Shown here piece by piece: positions 41,557 through 50,574 of a stretch of DNA of 64,000 nt. Positions within the stretch are counted from its first letter, which is position 1; every line of letters begins with the position of its first letter. Under the pieces are notes generated by a model, which did no database searches, was not told the origin of the DNA, and worked only from the letters and a program-made list of their open reading frames with translations. A program made the position numbers and the translations under genes. This DNA comes from Rhizobium sp. 2MFCol3.1 (GTDB lineage Bacteria; Pseudomonadota; Alphaproteobacteria; Rhizobiales; Rhizobiaceae): positions 248,001 to 312,000 of the forward strand of contig NZ_KB898355.1 of NCBI RefSeq assembly GCF_000377565.1, read 5' to 3'.

Positions 41557-42588
41557 ATGCGCACCACAAAGATCGTTCATGTTGTCAGTTGTCATGCCGA
41601 GGGCGAGGTCGGCGACGTGATCGTCGGCGGCGTCGCGCCACCGCCCGGTGAAACCGTGTGGGAACAATCCAGATGGATTGCCAAGGACCAGACGCTTCGC
41701 AACTTCGTTCTCAACGAGCCGCGCGGCGGTGTCTTCCGCCACGTCAACCTGTTGGTGCCGCCGAAGAACCCGAAGGCGCAGATGGGCTGGATCATCATGG
41801 AACCGGAGGACACGCCTCCGATGTCGGGATCGAACTCGATCTGCGTTTCCACCGTCCTCTTGGACAGCGGTATCATCCCGATGACCGAACCGGTGACCAG
41901 GATGGTGCTCGAAGCGCCCGCCGGCCTCGTCGAGGTCGAGGCTGAATGCCGGAACGGCAAGGCAGAGCGCATTACCGTGACCAACGTCAAGAGCTTCGCC
42001 CAGAAGCTGGGTGCCAAGCTTGATGTGCCTGGAATTGGTGCGCTCACCGTCGACACGGCCTATGGCGGCGACAGTTTCGTAGTCGTCGATCCCGAAGAGA
42101 TCGGCCTCGAGCTGATCCCGGAGAACGCCCGCCTGATCGCCGAGACGGGCATCAGGATCACCAATGCCGCAAATCAGCAGCTGGGCTTCTCGCACCCCGA
42201 AGATACGGGTTGGAACCACATCTCCTTCTGCCTCTTTGCCGGCAAGCCCTATCGCGAGGATGGCGATCTTCTGGTCAAATCGGTCGTCGCCATCCAGCCT
42301 GGCAAGATCGACCGCTCGCCCACCGGCACGGCGGTCTCGGCGCGCATGGCGCTTCTCAACGCGCGCGGCGAGCTGCACGAAGGCGAGAGCCTGACCGGCG
42401 TCTCGATCATCGGCACGAGGTTCGTTGGCAAGATCGTCAAGGAGACGACGATCGCCGACCAAAAGGCGATCGTTCCCTCAATCACCGGCAGCGCCTGGAT
42501 CAGCGGCACCGCCCAATTGATGCTCGACCCAACCGATCCATTCCCCGGCGGCTACAAGCTTTCGGATACTTGGCCGATGCTGAAGTGA
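41557..42588 (+). CDS. Proline racemase/hydroxyproline epimerase family protein with Ser/Thr catalytic pair
   Basis: A 343-residue protein of the proline racemase superfamily. The first catalytic position is Ser90 ([10 protein letters not shown]) and the second is Thr256 ([10 protein letters not shown]). Characterised members have Cys/Cys or Ser/Cys pairs (racemases and epimerases) or Cys/Thr (trans-3-hydroxy-L-proline dehydratase); Thr at the second site favours a dehydratase-type reaction, while Ser at the first site is unusual with it. The ATG at 41557 with GAGTGAGAAG before it is preferred to an ATG 30 bases upstream. It lies 100 bases after the isomerase gene and may be separately expressed. 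No proline-catabolic neighbour is visible. Confidence 0.85.
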   Translation: MRTTKIVHVVSCHAEGEVGDVIVGGVAPPPGETVWEQSRWIAKDQTLRNFVLNEPRGGVFRHVNLLVPPKNPKAQMGWIIMEPEDTPPMSGSNSICVSTVLLDSGIIPMTEPVTRMVLEAPAGLVEVEAECRNGKAERITVTNVKSFAQKLGAKLDVPGIGALTVDTAYGGDSFVVVDPEEIGLELIPENARLIAETGIRITNAANQQLGFSHPEDTGWNHISFCLFAGKPYREDGDLLVKSVVAIQPGKIDRSPTGTAVSARMALLNARGELHEGESLTGVSIIGTRFVGKIVKETTIADQKAIVPSITGSAWISGTAQLMLDPTDPFPGGYKLSDTWPMLK

Positions 42589-42594
42589 GCGCGT

Positions 42595-42626
42595 GGTTCC
42601 GGGTTGCGACGCAACAACCTGGGACC
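42595..42626. terminator. Hairpin between convergent genes, probable bidirectional terminator
   Basis: A stem with GTTGC (42603-42607) pairing GCAAC (42611-42615), extended outward with a few mismatches by GGTTCC and GGGACC. It sits six bases after the racemase-family stop and ten bases before the stop of the convergent ParB-like gene, and marks the left edge of the recombinase island. There is no clear T run. Confidence 0.5.
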
Positions 42627-42635
42627 AACAATAGA

Positions 42636-43562
42636 TCATCCGCTTTCGGGAGGCATCGTTGATGTGATTTCGACGATGCTTTGAAACTCGGGTAAATATT
42701 CGGGTCGATTGACGACGAGATAACTCACCACCCGAGAATTTCCGAGAAGGCGCTTTAGATAGCCTTTGACCACCGTAAGCTCCAAGTGGTCCTTCCCATA
42801 GCTGTCCTGGATCGAACTCATGGCCTCCTGGAGCCGAGCCAGCTCTTTCTCCATGCGGGCAATGGCGTCGGCTGTCATGCCTTTGATCGTTTTGGGCTTG
42901 TCCGGCTCGGCCAGTTGATTGCGTGGCGTTCCAGCCAAGATCGCCGATGCATAGGCGACGGAGTAATTATTGGCGTTGATCATCAGGTCGGCTGTTTCTA
43001 TCTGCCTGAGAGGTTGCATCTTCTTCAGGATCTCGAAGATCGCCATTGGGCAGTTCTTGTCTTTCAAGAGTTCCGTTGCCTCGGCACAGACACCGTTCAG
43101 CATCCGTGAACGCCGACGGATCGTTGCCACATTGACCGAAAGAACTCTCGCGATCCTGTCTTCAGGCACTCCCTGGTTCATGGCGTTGACGATCATCGCG
43201 TATTCCTGCACGGCGGCGAGGCGATTGATCTGCTTGTTGTACGTGAACGCTTCGTCGTCCGTTGAAACCAGGCACTCCACTTCCGTTCGCCCAAGATCTT
43301 TCAGCACCTCAATTCGCAGATGGCCGTCAAGGACGAAAAATGTTCCCACGTTGTCCGGATTGCGGGCAACGACCGGCGGTTCGACCAGGCCGACTTCCGT
43401 TACGGATGTTGCGATCTGCTTGTATTTTCGGCTCGACTTGACGGCCTTGCGCATCACCCTGCCGGGCAACAACTGATCCAGCCTGACAAGGATGCAGTGG
43501 TTTTCGAAGCCCTGGCGTACTGGCTTGTCTTGCGGGGGATTGTCGGTGTCGTCGTTGTTCAT
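42636..43562 (-). CDS. ParB/RepB-like protein B of the recombinase operon
   Basis: A 308-residue protein with ParB-like organisation: an N-terminal ParB domain (VRLDQLLPGRVMRKAVKSS near 26-45 and FVLDGHLRIEVLKDLG near 90-105, the equivalent of the ParB GxRR box), a helix-turn-helix around residues 145-170 (PEDRIARVLSVNVATIRRRS) and a C-terminal RepB-type region with a coiled-coil-like helix (MEKELARLQEAMSSIQ). It starts three bases after the stop of the other ParB-like gene. It has no RepA or ParA partner here, so plasmid partition is unlikely; its actual role is unknown. Confidence 0.82.
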   Translation of the reverse strand: MNNDDTDNPPQDKPVRQGFENHCILVRLDQLLPGRVMRKAVKSSRKYKQIATSVTEVGLVEPPVVARNPDNVGTFFVLDGHLRIEVLKDLGRTEVECLVSTDDEAFTYNKQINRLAAVQEYAMIVNAMNQGVPEDRIARVLSVNVATIRRRSRMLNGVCAEATELLKDKNCPMAIFEILKKMQPLRQIETADLMINANNYSVAYASAILAGTPRNQLAEPDKPKTIKGMTADAIARMEKELARLQEAMSSIQDSYGKDHLELTVVKGYLKRLLGNSRVVSYLVVNRPEYLPEFQSIVEITSTMPPESG

Positions 43563-43565
43563 GGC

Positions 43566-44471
43566 TCAACCTCTTACAAGCCGATGCCTTAGAGGGGCGG
43601 GAACAGCATCCAGCCCTTCTGTTTGCAACAAACTCATGAAGCCGTCCTCCGCCATGAGCGAGCGGATGGCTTCAACGACGAACAGCAGCTTGCCTTGCGT
43701 GACTTCGGCCTTCTTGATCAAGACCTTCTGTCGATCAGCCTCCAGCTGGTAAGCCCTGACCATCGCTTCGCTTGTCAGAGTGCGCCTCGGCGCATTGTAT
43801 CTCCCGAAATTCTGATCAAGTAGTCGGCCACCTTTCAGGCTGCGTTGTTGCAACAACCTTCGTACTGTGACGAGCTTTTTGCCCCGGAGTTTCTTTTGCG
43901 TGTAAGCTTCCACGAGAGCGGCTTGGGCGCCTTCTTCATCTGCCTTGGCAATATCGACAGCGAGGCTCAACGGCAGAACGCCAGCTTCGACGGCGGAAAG
44001 AAGTCGCTCCTCGCCCTTTTCGAGCAGGCCGCCGATCATGTTCACATACTCGGATGTAAAGCCGATCTTTCTGCCGATCTCCTTGTCGCTGTAGCCACGT
44101 TGACGGAGGTTCGCTATTTCCTGAAGCAGATCGATCGCGCGATGCTGCCGTCGCGCACAATTCTCGACAAGGCTCATGACGAGGCACTCATTTTTGCTCG
44201 CCTCGATGACCATTGCCGGAATATGCGTTTGTCCCAACGCTTGATAGGCTTCGATACGTCCCTGTCCGCACACGAGGTCGTAGCTTGCGTCGGGTCCATC
44301 GACATGTCTCTTGCTGACCGTGATCGGCCGTTTCAGTCCCACCTTTGATATATTGTCGACGAGAAGCTTAAATTTGCGCTTGTCGCGCTCCCTCGGGTTT
44401 AAGACACGGATTCGATTGATTGGAATGATGTCGATGTATTTCCAAGCGTCGTCGGTTGTTTCGTTTGTCAT
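43566..44471 (-). CDS. ParB/RepB-like protein A of the recombinase operon
   Basis: A 301-residue ParB-family protein. The N-terminal domain includes INRIRVLNPRERDKRKF, ISKVGLKRPITVSKR (about 40-55) and LVCGQGRIEAYQALGQTHIPA (about 66-86, ParB box), followed by ENCARRQHRA and a helix-turn-helix at about 122-145 (YSDKEIGRKIGFTSEYVNMI). Its ATG overlaps the recombinase stop in an ATGA arrangement, so it is made together with the recombinase. It differs clearly from protein B, so the two may form a heteromeric DNA-binding complex. Confidence 0.85.
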   Translation of the reverse strand: MTNETTDDAWKYIDIIPINRIRVLNPRERDKRKFKLLVDNISKVGLKRPITVSKRHVDGPDASYDLVCGQGRIEAYQALGQTHIPAMVIEASKNECLVMSLVENCARRQHRAIDLLQEIANLRQRGYSDKEIGRKIGFTSEYVNMIGGLLEKGEERLLSAVEAGVLPLSLAVDIAKADEEGAQAALVEAYTQKKLRGKKLVTVRRLLQQRSLKGGRLLDQNFGRYNAPRRTLTSEAMVRAYQLEADRQKVLIKKAEVTQGKLLFVVEAIRSLMAEDGFMSLLQTEGLDAVPAPLRHRLVRG

Positions 44472-46042
44472 GCTGCATCCTCCAAAATTGCTCTTCGGCT
44501 GAGATCAAAGAAGAAGTCCAGTGAATGAAAACGGTAGGCGTCCAAGGAGAAGGCGTTTTGTTCCATGAGGCTGAGTTTTGGTGGCGTCATGTCGATGGAT
44601 GGGAGCAGGTAGTAGTCCAGTGTGCCCTCATTGGTTTCATCCATGCGGACCACGATTGTGATGTCGGGAACAAGTCCCGTATCAAGCCGTATTTTCCATC
44701 GCAGCGCGCCGGCTTTCGTGCATGCCGAGCGTGCCAGGATGACGGAGATGGAGAATTCCTCGTTGACGTGAAGTAGGTCTGTGAAGGGGTCCTGAACAAC
44801 AGATGCGCCCACGGAGACAAGCTTTTCGATGAGAGAGGTGACTGTGTGTGGGTGCCGCCGCCGCAGGTCGCGGTTGATCTCGATGTAACGATAGTCTCGG
44901 CCCGGATCGTAACCGATCATGCTGTATGCGCGAAGAAGGCTGCCGAAACGCCTACGATAGGTATTCGTGGATGGCATCGAATCCATTTCATCGATGATGA
45001 ATCCCGAGAGGCTTCCTTGCGTTTCGAGGACGTTTCGTAAAAGTCCGAGCAGCTCTCCGTCGCTGAGATGTTGGCTTCGCGCATCGATTATGGCGCGTGC
45101 CCGGTCGAACAGGGCTTTCTCGACAACCGGAGTGAACACGCCTTCGGCTCGAATCCACATATCCGGCTTGTTGCGAACACGCTGTTGTTTCAGCTTGAAA
45201 GAGACACGGTTGTAGACGTTGTTTCCGATGTACTTTTCGTTCACCAGGATCTGATGGATCGTACCGCGGCTCCAAGGCCTGCCAAGATCGGATGTTAAGC
45301 CCACCATGTTCAGCAGGTCGGCGATTTCCGCTTCCGGTTTTCTTTCCTCGACAAACATTTGATAGATACGTCGGACAGTATCTGTCTCAAGCTTGGGGCC
45401 GGGGATGAGAATCACCCGGTCGGTTTGAAGGCTTTTGCGTTGGCCAGGTAGCAGTTCCCCTTTGGAGTTGCCGTGCTCGTCGATGAGCAAGCGCCTTAAG
45501 CCGAAACCGGGAGCGCCACCTTGGCGATATCCCAACTCGGTCAAGCGACATTGTCCGGCAAACACTTTCACGGAAAGATCCCGGCTGTAATCTCCCGCCA
45601 TAATTCGACCGACTGATTTCAGGATATGCGCTTTGGTGCTTCCGTCATTCTCGAACTGCTCTGCGCAGTAGTGCACGCGTATTCCCGTTCGCGAGCACAT
45701 GTATTCGTAGTGCGCACTCTCGTCTGAATTTTGAAAGCGCCCCCATCGGCTGATGTCGTAGACAAGGATGGCCGCAAATGGTGCCTCACCGGAATCGACG
45801 TCGTCCATTAGTTGTTTCAGCGCGTCGCGGCCATCGAGCCGTAAGCCGCTGCGACCAGCGTCTTCGTAGATGCGAACAATTTCAAAGCCTCTGGCATCGG
45901 CATAGCGGCGGATGGCCGTGAGCTGATTTTCCATCGAATATTTTTGGAGATCGGTTGACGTGCGAATGTATGCAGCGGCCGGTGTCGTCACGCCGTCGCT
46001 CGCCGTGCTTGGCGAAATGGTCTTGGTTGAGGACTTCACCAA
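44468..46042 (-). CDS. Large serine recombinase
   Basis: A 524-residue site-specific recombinase. The catalytic resolvase domain occupies about 22-160, with nucleophile Ser29 in AYIRTSTD, the arginine-bearing YEDAGRSGLRLDGRDAL and VYDISRWGRFQ. The Recombinase domain (about 175-310) has GYRQGGAPGFGLRRLLID and NEKYIGNNVYNR. The last 200 residues lack an evident cysteine-rich zinc ribbon and may be a special domain of recombinases that travel with ParB-like genes. Codon use and base composition are more A+T-rich than in flanking operons. It is the first gene of a three-gene coupled operon. Confidence 0.9.
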   Translation of the reverse strand: MVKSSTKTISPSTASDGVTTPAAAYIRTSTDLQKYSMENQLTAIRRYADARGFEIVRIYEDAGRSGLRLDGRDALKQLMDDVDSGEAPFAAILVYDISRWGRFQNSDESAHYEYMCSRTGIRVHYCAEQFENDGSTKAHILKSVGRIMAGDYSRDLSVKVFAGQCRLTELGYRQGGAPGFGLRRLLIDEHGNSKGELLPGQRKSLQTDRVILIPGPKLETDTVRRIYQMFVEERKPEAEIADLLNMVGLTSDLGRPWSRGTIHQILVNEKYIGNNVYNRVSFKLKQQRVRNKPDMWIRAEGVFTPVVEKALFDRARAIIDARSQHLSDGELLGLLRNVLETQGSLSGFIIDEMDSMPSTNTYRRRFGSLLRAYSMIGYDPGRDYRYIEINRDLRRRHPHTVTSLIEKLVSVGASVVQDPFTDLLHVNEEFSISVILARSACTKAGALRWKIRLDTGLVPDITIVVRMDETNEGTLDYYLLPSIDMTPPKLSLMEQNAFSLDAYRFHSLDFFFDLSRRAILEDAA

Positions 46043-46127
46043 TAGAAAACCTCTTCAAAAACGCTTGCAGTGAAATTGTCCGGCTCATGAGAGCAGGCAT
46101 CCCAAACGTACTTGAGAGGAGGCTAGA

Positions 46128-46523
46128 ATGTCGTTTACCAAGAAGGGTAAGTCCTTTCCCTATGCTGCACGCGGAAAGAGGGGTCTTATAGATGAGCTGA
46201 AGTTCGCGACGGTCATTTCATTGGCGCTAGAGCGGGCCGTTGAAGATACACAATTGAACGTCAAGACGGTGGTCGGGTGGACTGGTGCCAATGACCGGAC
46301 CGTCAAAAACTGGTTTAGCGGCCGATACGCGCCCCTTGGCCATCATCTGATGCTACTTGCTACTCACTGCGATGACGTGATGGAGGCAATCATCATGATG
46401 GCCGGACGAGATAGCTTGTTGGTCGCTGTGAGCCTTGACGACGTTGAGCGACGTCTGACGGCGGCTTTAGCGCTAGTCCGTAGCGTTCAAGCAACTGGTT
46501 TGGGGGCAGATACCGTGCCCTAA
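46128..46523 (+). CDS. Small helix-turn-helix-like protein divergent from the recombinase operon
   Basis: A 131-residue basic protein of unrecognised family. The middle part KTVVGWTGANDRTVKNWFSG (about 46-65) looks like a short helix-turn-helix, with VKNWFSG as recognition helix, and the C-terminal half is helical. GAGAGGAGGC precedes the ATG. Only 85 bases separate it from the recombinase start, so it could regulate the operon or act as a directionality factor. Base composition is as in the island. Its function is not known to me. Confidence 0.65.
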   Translation: MSFTKKGKSFPYAARGKRGLIDELKFATVISLALERAVEDTQLNVKTVVGWTGANDRTVKNWFSGRYAPLGHHLMLLATHCDDVMEAIIMMAGRDSLLVAVSLDDVERRLTAALALVRSVQATGLGADTVP

Positions 46524-46715
46524 GGTAGCAGGCGCTGACGATCTGAATCTTGTTGATTTCGAGTATAATTTCGTCGGCCAAAGCTCGCGGCTCGATCACT
46601 GATCGGGCCAGGTGCTTGCCGCCGGGTCCATGCCCTGCGTTCTCAGCTAGGCGTGGATCCGGTGGGGGTAGTCGTCGGTGCGACCTGGGTTTGGGCCACG
46701 TCGGCCGCGCGGCGC

Positions 46716-47717
46716 TTAGCGCGACGCGATCAGAACCGTGCCGGATTTGCCGGGCTTTTCGACAAGTGCGGCAGCCTTGCCGACATCCGCGAGATCGAAC
46801 GTCTGCTCAACCTGAAAGAGCTCCGGCTTGCTGGCTGCGAGCTCAAGCGCCAGCTTGAGGTCGGCCTTGCGGACGTCTACAGGCAAGCCAGCCCACCGCC
46901 CGACCGTCACGCCCGACAGCCGGATGTCGCGTGTCGAAAAGTAAAGCGCGGGGACCGAGATCGGCTGTCCGGAAAGGTCGCCGTAGGACACCAGGCTACC
47001 GCCTTGGGCGAGCAGGCCGACCGCCGCACTGGCCGTCTCGCCGCCAACCGGGTCGAGCACGACGCCGATGGGATGGTCGTCGGCGGCCGCAACGACCTTG
47101 TCCTGCCAGCCGGGCTTGTCAGTTGAAACCACCGGCAGATCAGGAAACACGACATTGAGCTCGTTCACGCCGGCTTCCCGTCGGACGACACCGACGACAT
47201 CGAAGCCGCGATCGAGAAGCAGTCCGATCACCAGTCTGGCGACCGCGGATCCTGCGGCGCTGAGGACGACGACGTCGCGGCCCGGCTTCGCGCCGGATGT
47301 CTCTACGGCCCGCAAGAGAAGCGCCGTTGTCAGCGGATTGACGTGCAGCTGTGCTGCGGCTTCGTCCGATACGTTATCGGGGATTTTGGTGACGTATTCG
47401 GCCGAAACGATTGCCTTCTCGCTCCACGCACCCCTGCCGGGGAAGAAGGCAACGCGTGTGCCGGGTTTCAGATCGACGCCACTACCGGCTTCCTCGACGA
47501 TGCCGTAGCCTTCGAAGCCGACGCGCACGCCCTCCTTTGGAAGCGGTGCTCCCGGCTGGTAGCGTCCTGCTATGCCGAGAAGGTCGCCGTGATGGACCGG
47601 CCGGAGAAGTACCCGGATCAGCACTTCGTTGTGGTCTGGATGCTTGGGATCTTCGACGTCGACTGCCTGAAGAACGTCCTCAGGCTTGCCATGCTTGAAA
47701 TAGACTGCGGCACGCAT
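46716..47717 (-). CDS. MDR family NAD(P)H-dependent oxidoreductase (quinone/enoyl reductase-like)
   Basis: A 333-residue medium-chain reductase without zinc ligands. The catalytic domain begins MRAAVYFKHGKPEDVLQAV with VRVGFEGYGIVEEAGSG at about 60-76; the nucleotide domain has VVLSAAGSAVARLVIGLLLDRGFDVVGVVRR condensed near 150-180 (AAGSAVARLVIG as dinucleotide loop), and the tail reads VGKAAALVEKPGKSGTVLI. The ATG at 47717 is chosen; AAGGAGAGC precedes it. It follows the SDR gene by 58 bases and the two are probably co-expressed in the reduction or detoxification of a carbonyl compound. Confidence 0.88.
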   Translation of the reverse strand: MRAAVYFKHGKPEDVLQAVDVEDPKHPDHNEVLIRVLLRPVHHGDLLGIAGRYQPGAPLPKEGVRVGFEGYGIVEEAGSGVDLKPGTRVAFFPGRGAWSEKAIVSAEYVTKIPDNVSDEAAAQLHVNPLTTALLLRAVETSGAKPGRDVVVLSAAGSAVARLVIGLLLDRGFDVVGVVRREAGVNELNVVFPDLPVVSTDKPGWQDKVVAAADDHPIGVVLDPVGGETASAAVGLLAQGGSLVSYGDLSGQPISVPALYFSTRDIRLSGVTVGRWAGLPVDVRKADLKLALELAASKPELFQVEQTFDLADVGKAAALVEKPGKSGTVLIASR

Positions 47718-47775
47718 CGCGGGCTCTCCTTGAGAATGAGAAGTGGAGCGGCTGTTCGCCGCTCCTGCTGTGGGG

Positions 47776-48531
47776 TTAGACCTGAGCCTGGCCGCCATCG
47801 GCGAAGAGTTCGGCGCCGTTGACGAAGCTTGCATCGTCGGAGGCGAGGAACAGGGTTGCCTTGGCGATCTCCTCGGATTCACCGACGCGGCCGAGCGGGA
47901 TGCGCGAGGCGAGATAGTCGAGCAGGCCCTGCTGCTGTTCCTTGTCGTCACCGGCAAGCTCGACTAGGCCGGGCGTGCGTGTGGCGCCGGGCGAGACCAC
48001 GTTGACGCGGATGCCGGTGCCCTTGAGATCAAGCGCCCAGGAGCGGGCGAGGTTGCGGACAGCGGCCTTGGAGGCGGAGTAGACGGAGAAGGCAGCCGTG
48101 CCTTCGGTGCCTGCGGTCGAGCCGGTCAGTACGACCGACGAGCCCTTGCCCATAAGCGGAAGCGCTTTCTGCACCGTGAAGATCACGGCCTTCACGTTGC
48201 GGCCGAAGGTGTCGTCGACCTGCTCTTCGGTGATCTGGCCAAGCGGAAGCATGCTACCGCCACCGGCGTTGACGACGAGAGCGTCAAGGCGACCCTGTTC
48301 CGCCTTAACCTGGGCGAAAAGCTTGTCGAGATCAGCATTGCTCGAGGAGTCGGCCTGTACGCCGACAGCGCCATGACCGATCTCGGCCACTGCCTTGTCC
48401 AGCGCATCCTTGCGGCGGCCGGTGATGTAGACGCGAGCGCCTTCGGCGGCGAAGAGCTTGGCGGTCGAGAGGCCGATGCCGCTGGTTGCTCCGGTGACGA
48501 CAGCGATCTTGTTTTCAAGTCTTTTGGTCAT
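47776..48531 (-). CDS. Short-chain dehydrogenase/reductase
   Basis: A 251-residue SDR of the classical type. Cofactor motif TGATSGIG (about 14-21), [10 protein letters not shown] (arginines at 37-38 suggest NADPH), NAGGGSMLP near 88, catalytic [12 protein letters not shown] and [10 protein letters not shown] (Tyr-x-x-x-Lys near 152-156), and C-terminal [27 protein letters not shown] precedes the ATG. The LysR gene lies upstream on the same strand and may regulate it together with the downstream MDR gene. The substrate is unknown. Confidence 0.92.
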   Translation of the reverse strand: MTKRLENKIAVVTGATSGIGLSTAKLFAAEGARVYITGRRKDALDKAVAEIGHGAVGVQADSSSNADLDKLFAQVKAEQGRLDALVVNAGGGSMLPLGQITEEQVDDTFGRNVKAVIFTVQKALPLMGKGSSVVLTGSTAGTEGTAAFSVYSASKAAVRNLARSWALDLKGTGIRVNVVSPGATRTPGLVELAGDDKEQQQGLLDYLASRIPLGRVGESEEIAKATLFLASDDASFVNGAELFADGGQAQV

Positions 48532-48698
48532 TTTACTCTCCTGATGCTGGGCGCGCGAAAGGGTTCAGCCCGAATGCGCGGCCTGTTGAAGTTCTGAAAC
48601 TGTTCGGGAGGTGGCGTTGGCCGTTGGCCTCGTCGCCGTCCGATGAGGAGAAGTTAGTTCGTCAGCTTGGCGGCGAGAAGCCGCTCAGGGTGGAGACA

Positions 48699-49640
48699 TT
48701 ATCCATGGGGATGGATGGTCTCCGTCGTCACATTGCGTCTGGCATCGACGGCTTCGAATATTTTCGCCGCCCACTCCGTGAAGGCGCGCAGCCGCGGGTT
48801 TGGAAATCGATCGGCCGGGTAGACGAGGTGCAGCGGATGATTGTCCGGCTTCCACTCAGGCAGCAGTTCGATCAGCGCCCCGGTCTCGAAGTGCGGTCTT
48901 GCGAGGAAGCCGAAGCTCTGGCCGATCCCCAGTCCCGACAGCAGCGCGTTCAGGTGTGCGGTGCTCTCGTTCACCGAAATGCCGCTGGAGGTCGGGAGAT
49001 ACTCGCCTCGCTCGTCTCCGCGCTGGAACCGCAGCGGAAACCTCTTGCCAGATGATGCAGAGAAGTAGCTGACGATCCGATGCTGCTCGATATCCTCCGG
49101 CCGCTCCGGCAACTGCAGGCCATCCAGATAGCTGGGCGACGCGCAAATGACGTAGTCCAACTCGCACAGTTTTCGCGCCTTCATCGATGAGTCACTCAGC
49201 GCCCCGCCGCGAATGACGCAATCGATCCCCTCACCGACGAGGTCGGCGGGCCGATCGCTGACCCCAAGCATGAGATCGATATCAGGATACTGGTGCTGAA
49301 AATCTGAGAGTGCGGGGATGAGGATCTGATTTGCCAGCACGGACCCGATATCGACGCGCAGCTTTCCCTTTGGCGCGCTGCGGGAACCGGCGACCGTGCC
49401 GTCCATGTCATCAAGATCGGCGAGGAGCTTCAGCGCGCGCTCGTGATAGGCGACACCCTCGGTGGTCATCGTGACCGACCGCGTGGTGCGCTCGACCAGC
49501 TTGGTCCCGAGATGCGCCTCAAGATCCTGCACCAGTTTGCTGACGGAGGAGCGGGGCAGGTTCAGCGTATCCGCCGCCTTGGCAAACGAGCCGGCCTCGG
49601 CGACGCGGACAAAGGTTCGAATGGCGAGTATCTGATCCAC
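48699..49640 (-). CDS. LysR family transcriptional regulator
   Basis: A 313-residue regulator. The helix-turn-helix is FVRVAEAGSFAKAADTLNLPRSSVSKLVQDLEAHLG in outline (about 10-45; key words AGSFAKAADTLNLPRSSV), with LVERTTRSVTMTTEGVAYHERAL following, as in the AaeR/DmlR branch of LysR proteins. The effector domain occupies about 90-300. It lies 167 bases upstream of the SDR gene on the same strand; its own promoter faces open sequence to the right. Confidence 0.93.
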   Translation of the reverse strand: MDQILAIRTFVRVAEAGSFAKAADTLNLPRSSVSKLVQDLEAHLGTKLVERTTRSVTMTTEGVAYHERALKLLADLDDMDGTVAGSRSAPKGKLRVDIGSVLANQILIPALSDFQHQYPDIDLMLGVSDRPADLVGEGIDCVIRGGALSDSSMKARKLCELDYVICASPSYLDGLQLPERPEDIEQHRIVSYFSASSGKRFPLRFQRGDERGEYLPTSSGISVNESTAHLNALLSGLGIGQSFGFLARPHFETGALIELLPEWKPDNHPLHLVYPADRFPNPRLRAFTEWAAKIFEAVDARRNVTTETIHPHG

Positions 49641-49782
49641 GGGAGGTCCGGCTGCTGTTGGTTAGACGATGACCATCTATACCGGATCGCTTAGCCCCGT
49701 CATGCAAGTTATTGCTTGATTTGGATAATCCTGCGCCATTGACGCGTCCATCGCGGTTCGGGCACGACGGACGCGATCTGGT

Positions 49783-50439
49783 TCATTTTGCTGGCTTTGC
49801 CTCGTGCGTGTCATCGGCGGCCTGAGGCGGCTGCAGTTCCGTTTCGATGATGACGGTCACCTCGTCGCCGATCGACTTGATCTTCGGCGCAAGGCCCCAG
49901 TCACTGCGCTTGAAGGTCATTTGCGCGGAGAAGCCGATCTTCGGCGTGTCGGCTGCGGGTTGCCGCGCCATCGAGCCGTTGAAGGTGACATTCAGCACGG
50001 CCGGATGCGTCTCGTCGCGAAAGGTCAGATCGCCCGCGACCGTTCCATGGTGCGGATCGATGACTTTGATTTCTTTCGAGACGAAGCTGATCGGCTTGCC
50101 GGCCAGAAACCGGTCCTCGGTGCCGATCTCCTTGTCGAAATCCTCGCGCTCGGGGAAGGGGAAGTTCGTCTGGACGGACAGCGGGTCAATGGTCGCGGTC
50201 ACGGAGGATGTCTCGGGGTGTTCCGCGTTCCAGTTCAGCTCCGCCGTCATGCGGGTGAAGCGGGCGGTGTAGTTGGAAAGGCCGAGATGGTTGACCTTCC
50301 AGATCACGCTCGAATGGGCGGGGTCCGACACATAGGCGCCCGACGGCGCGGGATCGCGTTCGGGCTGGGCAGCCCAGACGGAGCTGGAGAAAAGCGTGGC
50401 GGCCGCAACGAGGGGCAGGACGATCCGGTTCAATGACAT
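49783..50439 (-). CDS. YceI family periplasmic protein
   Basis: A 218-residue secreted protein. A Sec signal (MSLNRIVLPLVAAATLFSSS, cleavage after WAA near 24) is followed by a YceI lipocalin-like domain (SGAYVSDPAHSSVIWKVNHLG near 33-53, FDKEIGTEDRFLAGKP, VAGDLTFRDETHPAVLNVTF). The family binds isoprenoid or lipid-like amphiphiles in the periplasm. The ATG at 50439 is chosen on the signal peptide; the ribosome-binding site is weak. It follows pqqA by 135 bases. Confidence 0.9.
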   Translation of the reverse strand: MSLNRIVLPLVAAATLFSSSVWAAQPERDPAPSGAYVSDPAHSSVIWKVNHLGLSNYTARFTRMTAELNWNAEHPETSSVTATIDPLSVQTNFPFPEREDFDKEIGTEDRFLAGKPISFVSKEIKVIDPHHGTVAGDLTFRDETHPAVLNVTFNGSMARQPAADTPKIGFSAQMTFKRSDWGLAPKIKSIGDEVTVIIETELQPPQAADDTHEAKPAK

Positions 50440-50574
50440 TCTATTCGCTTTCAATTCGCGGCCTGAGTTCTGTGGCGGCAGGTCCGGGTTGCCGGCGACG
50501 GCATCGATACGCGTCATCATTGAAACACGCAACGCCGTCGCCGGCAGACTTGGCGAGATGGGATGTCCGGCTGC

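Noticed and set aside
42636..44471. The two ParB/RepB-like genes as part of a repABC plasmid origin
   Set aside because: There is no repA or repC, no replication-gene-sized frame nearby, and the genes are coupled to a recombinase, so no origin is called.
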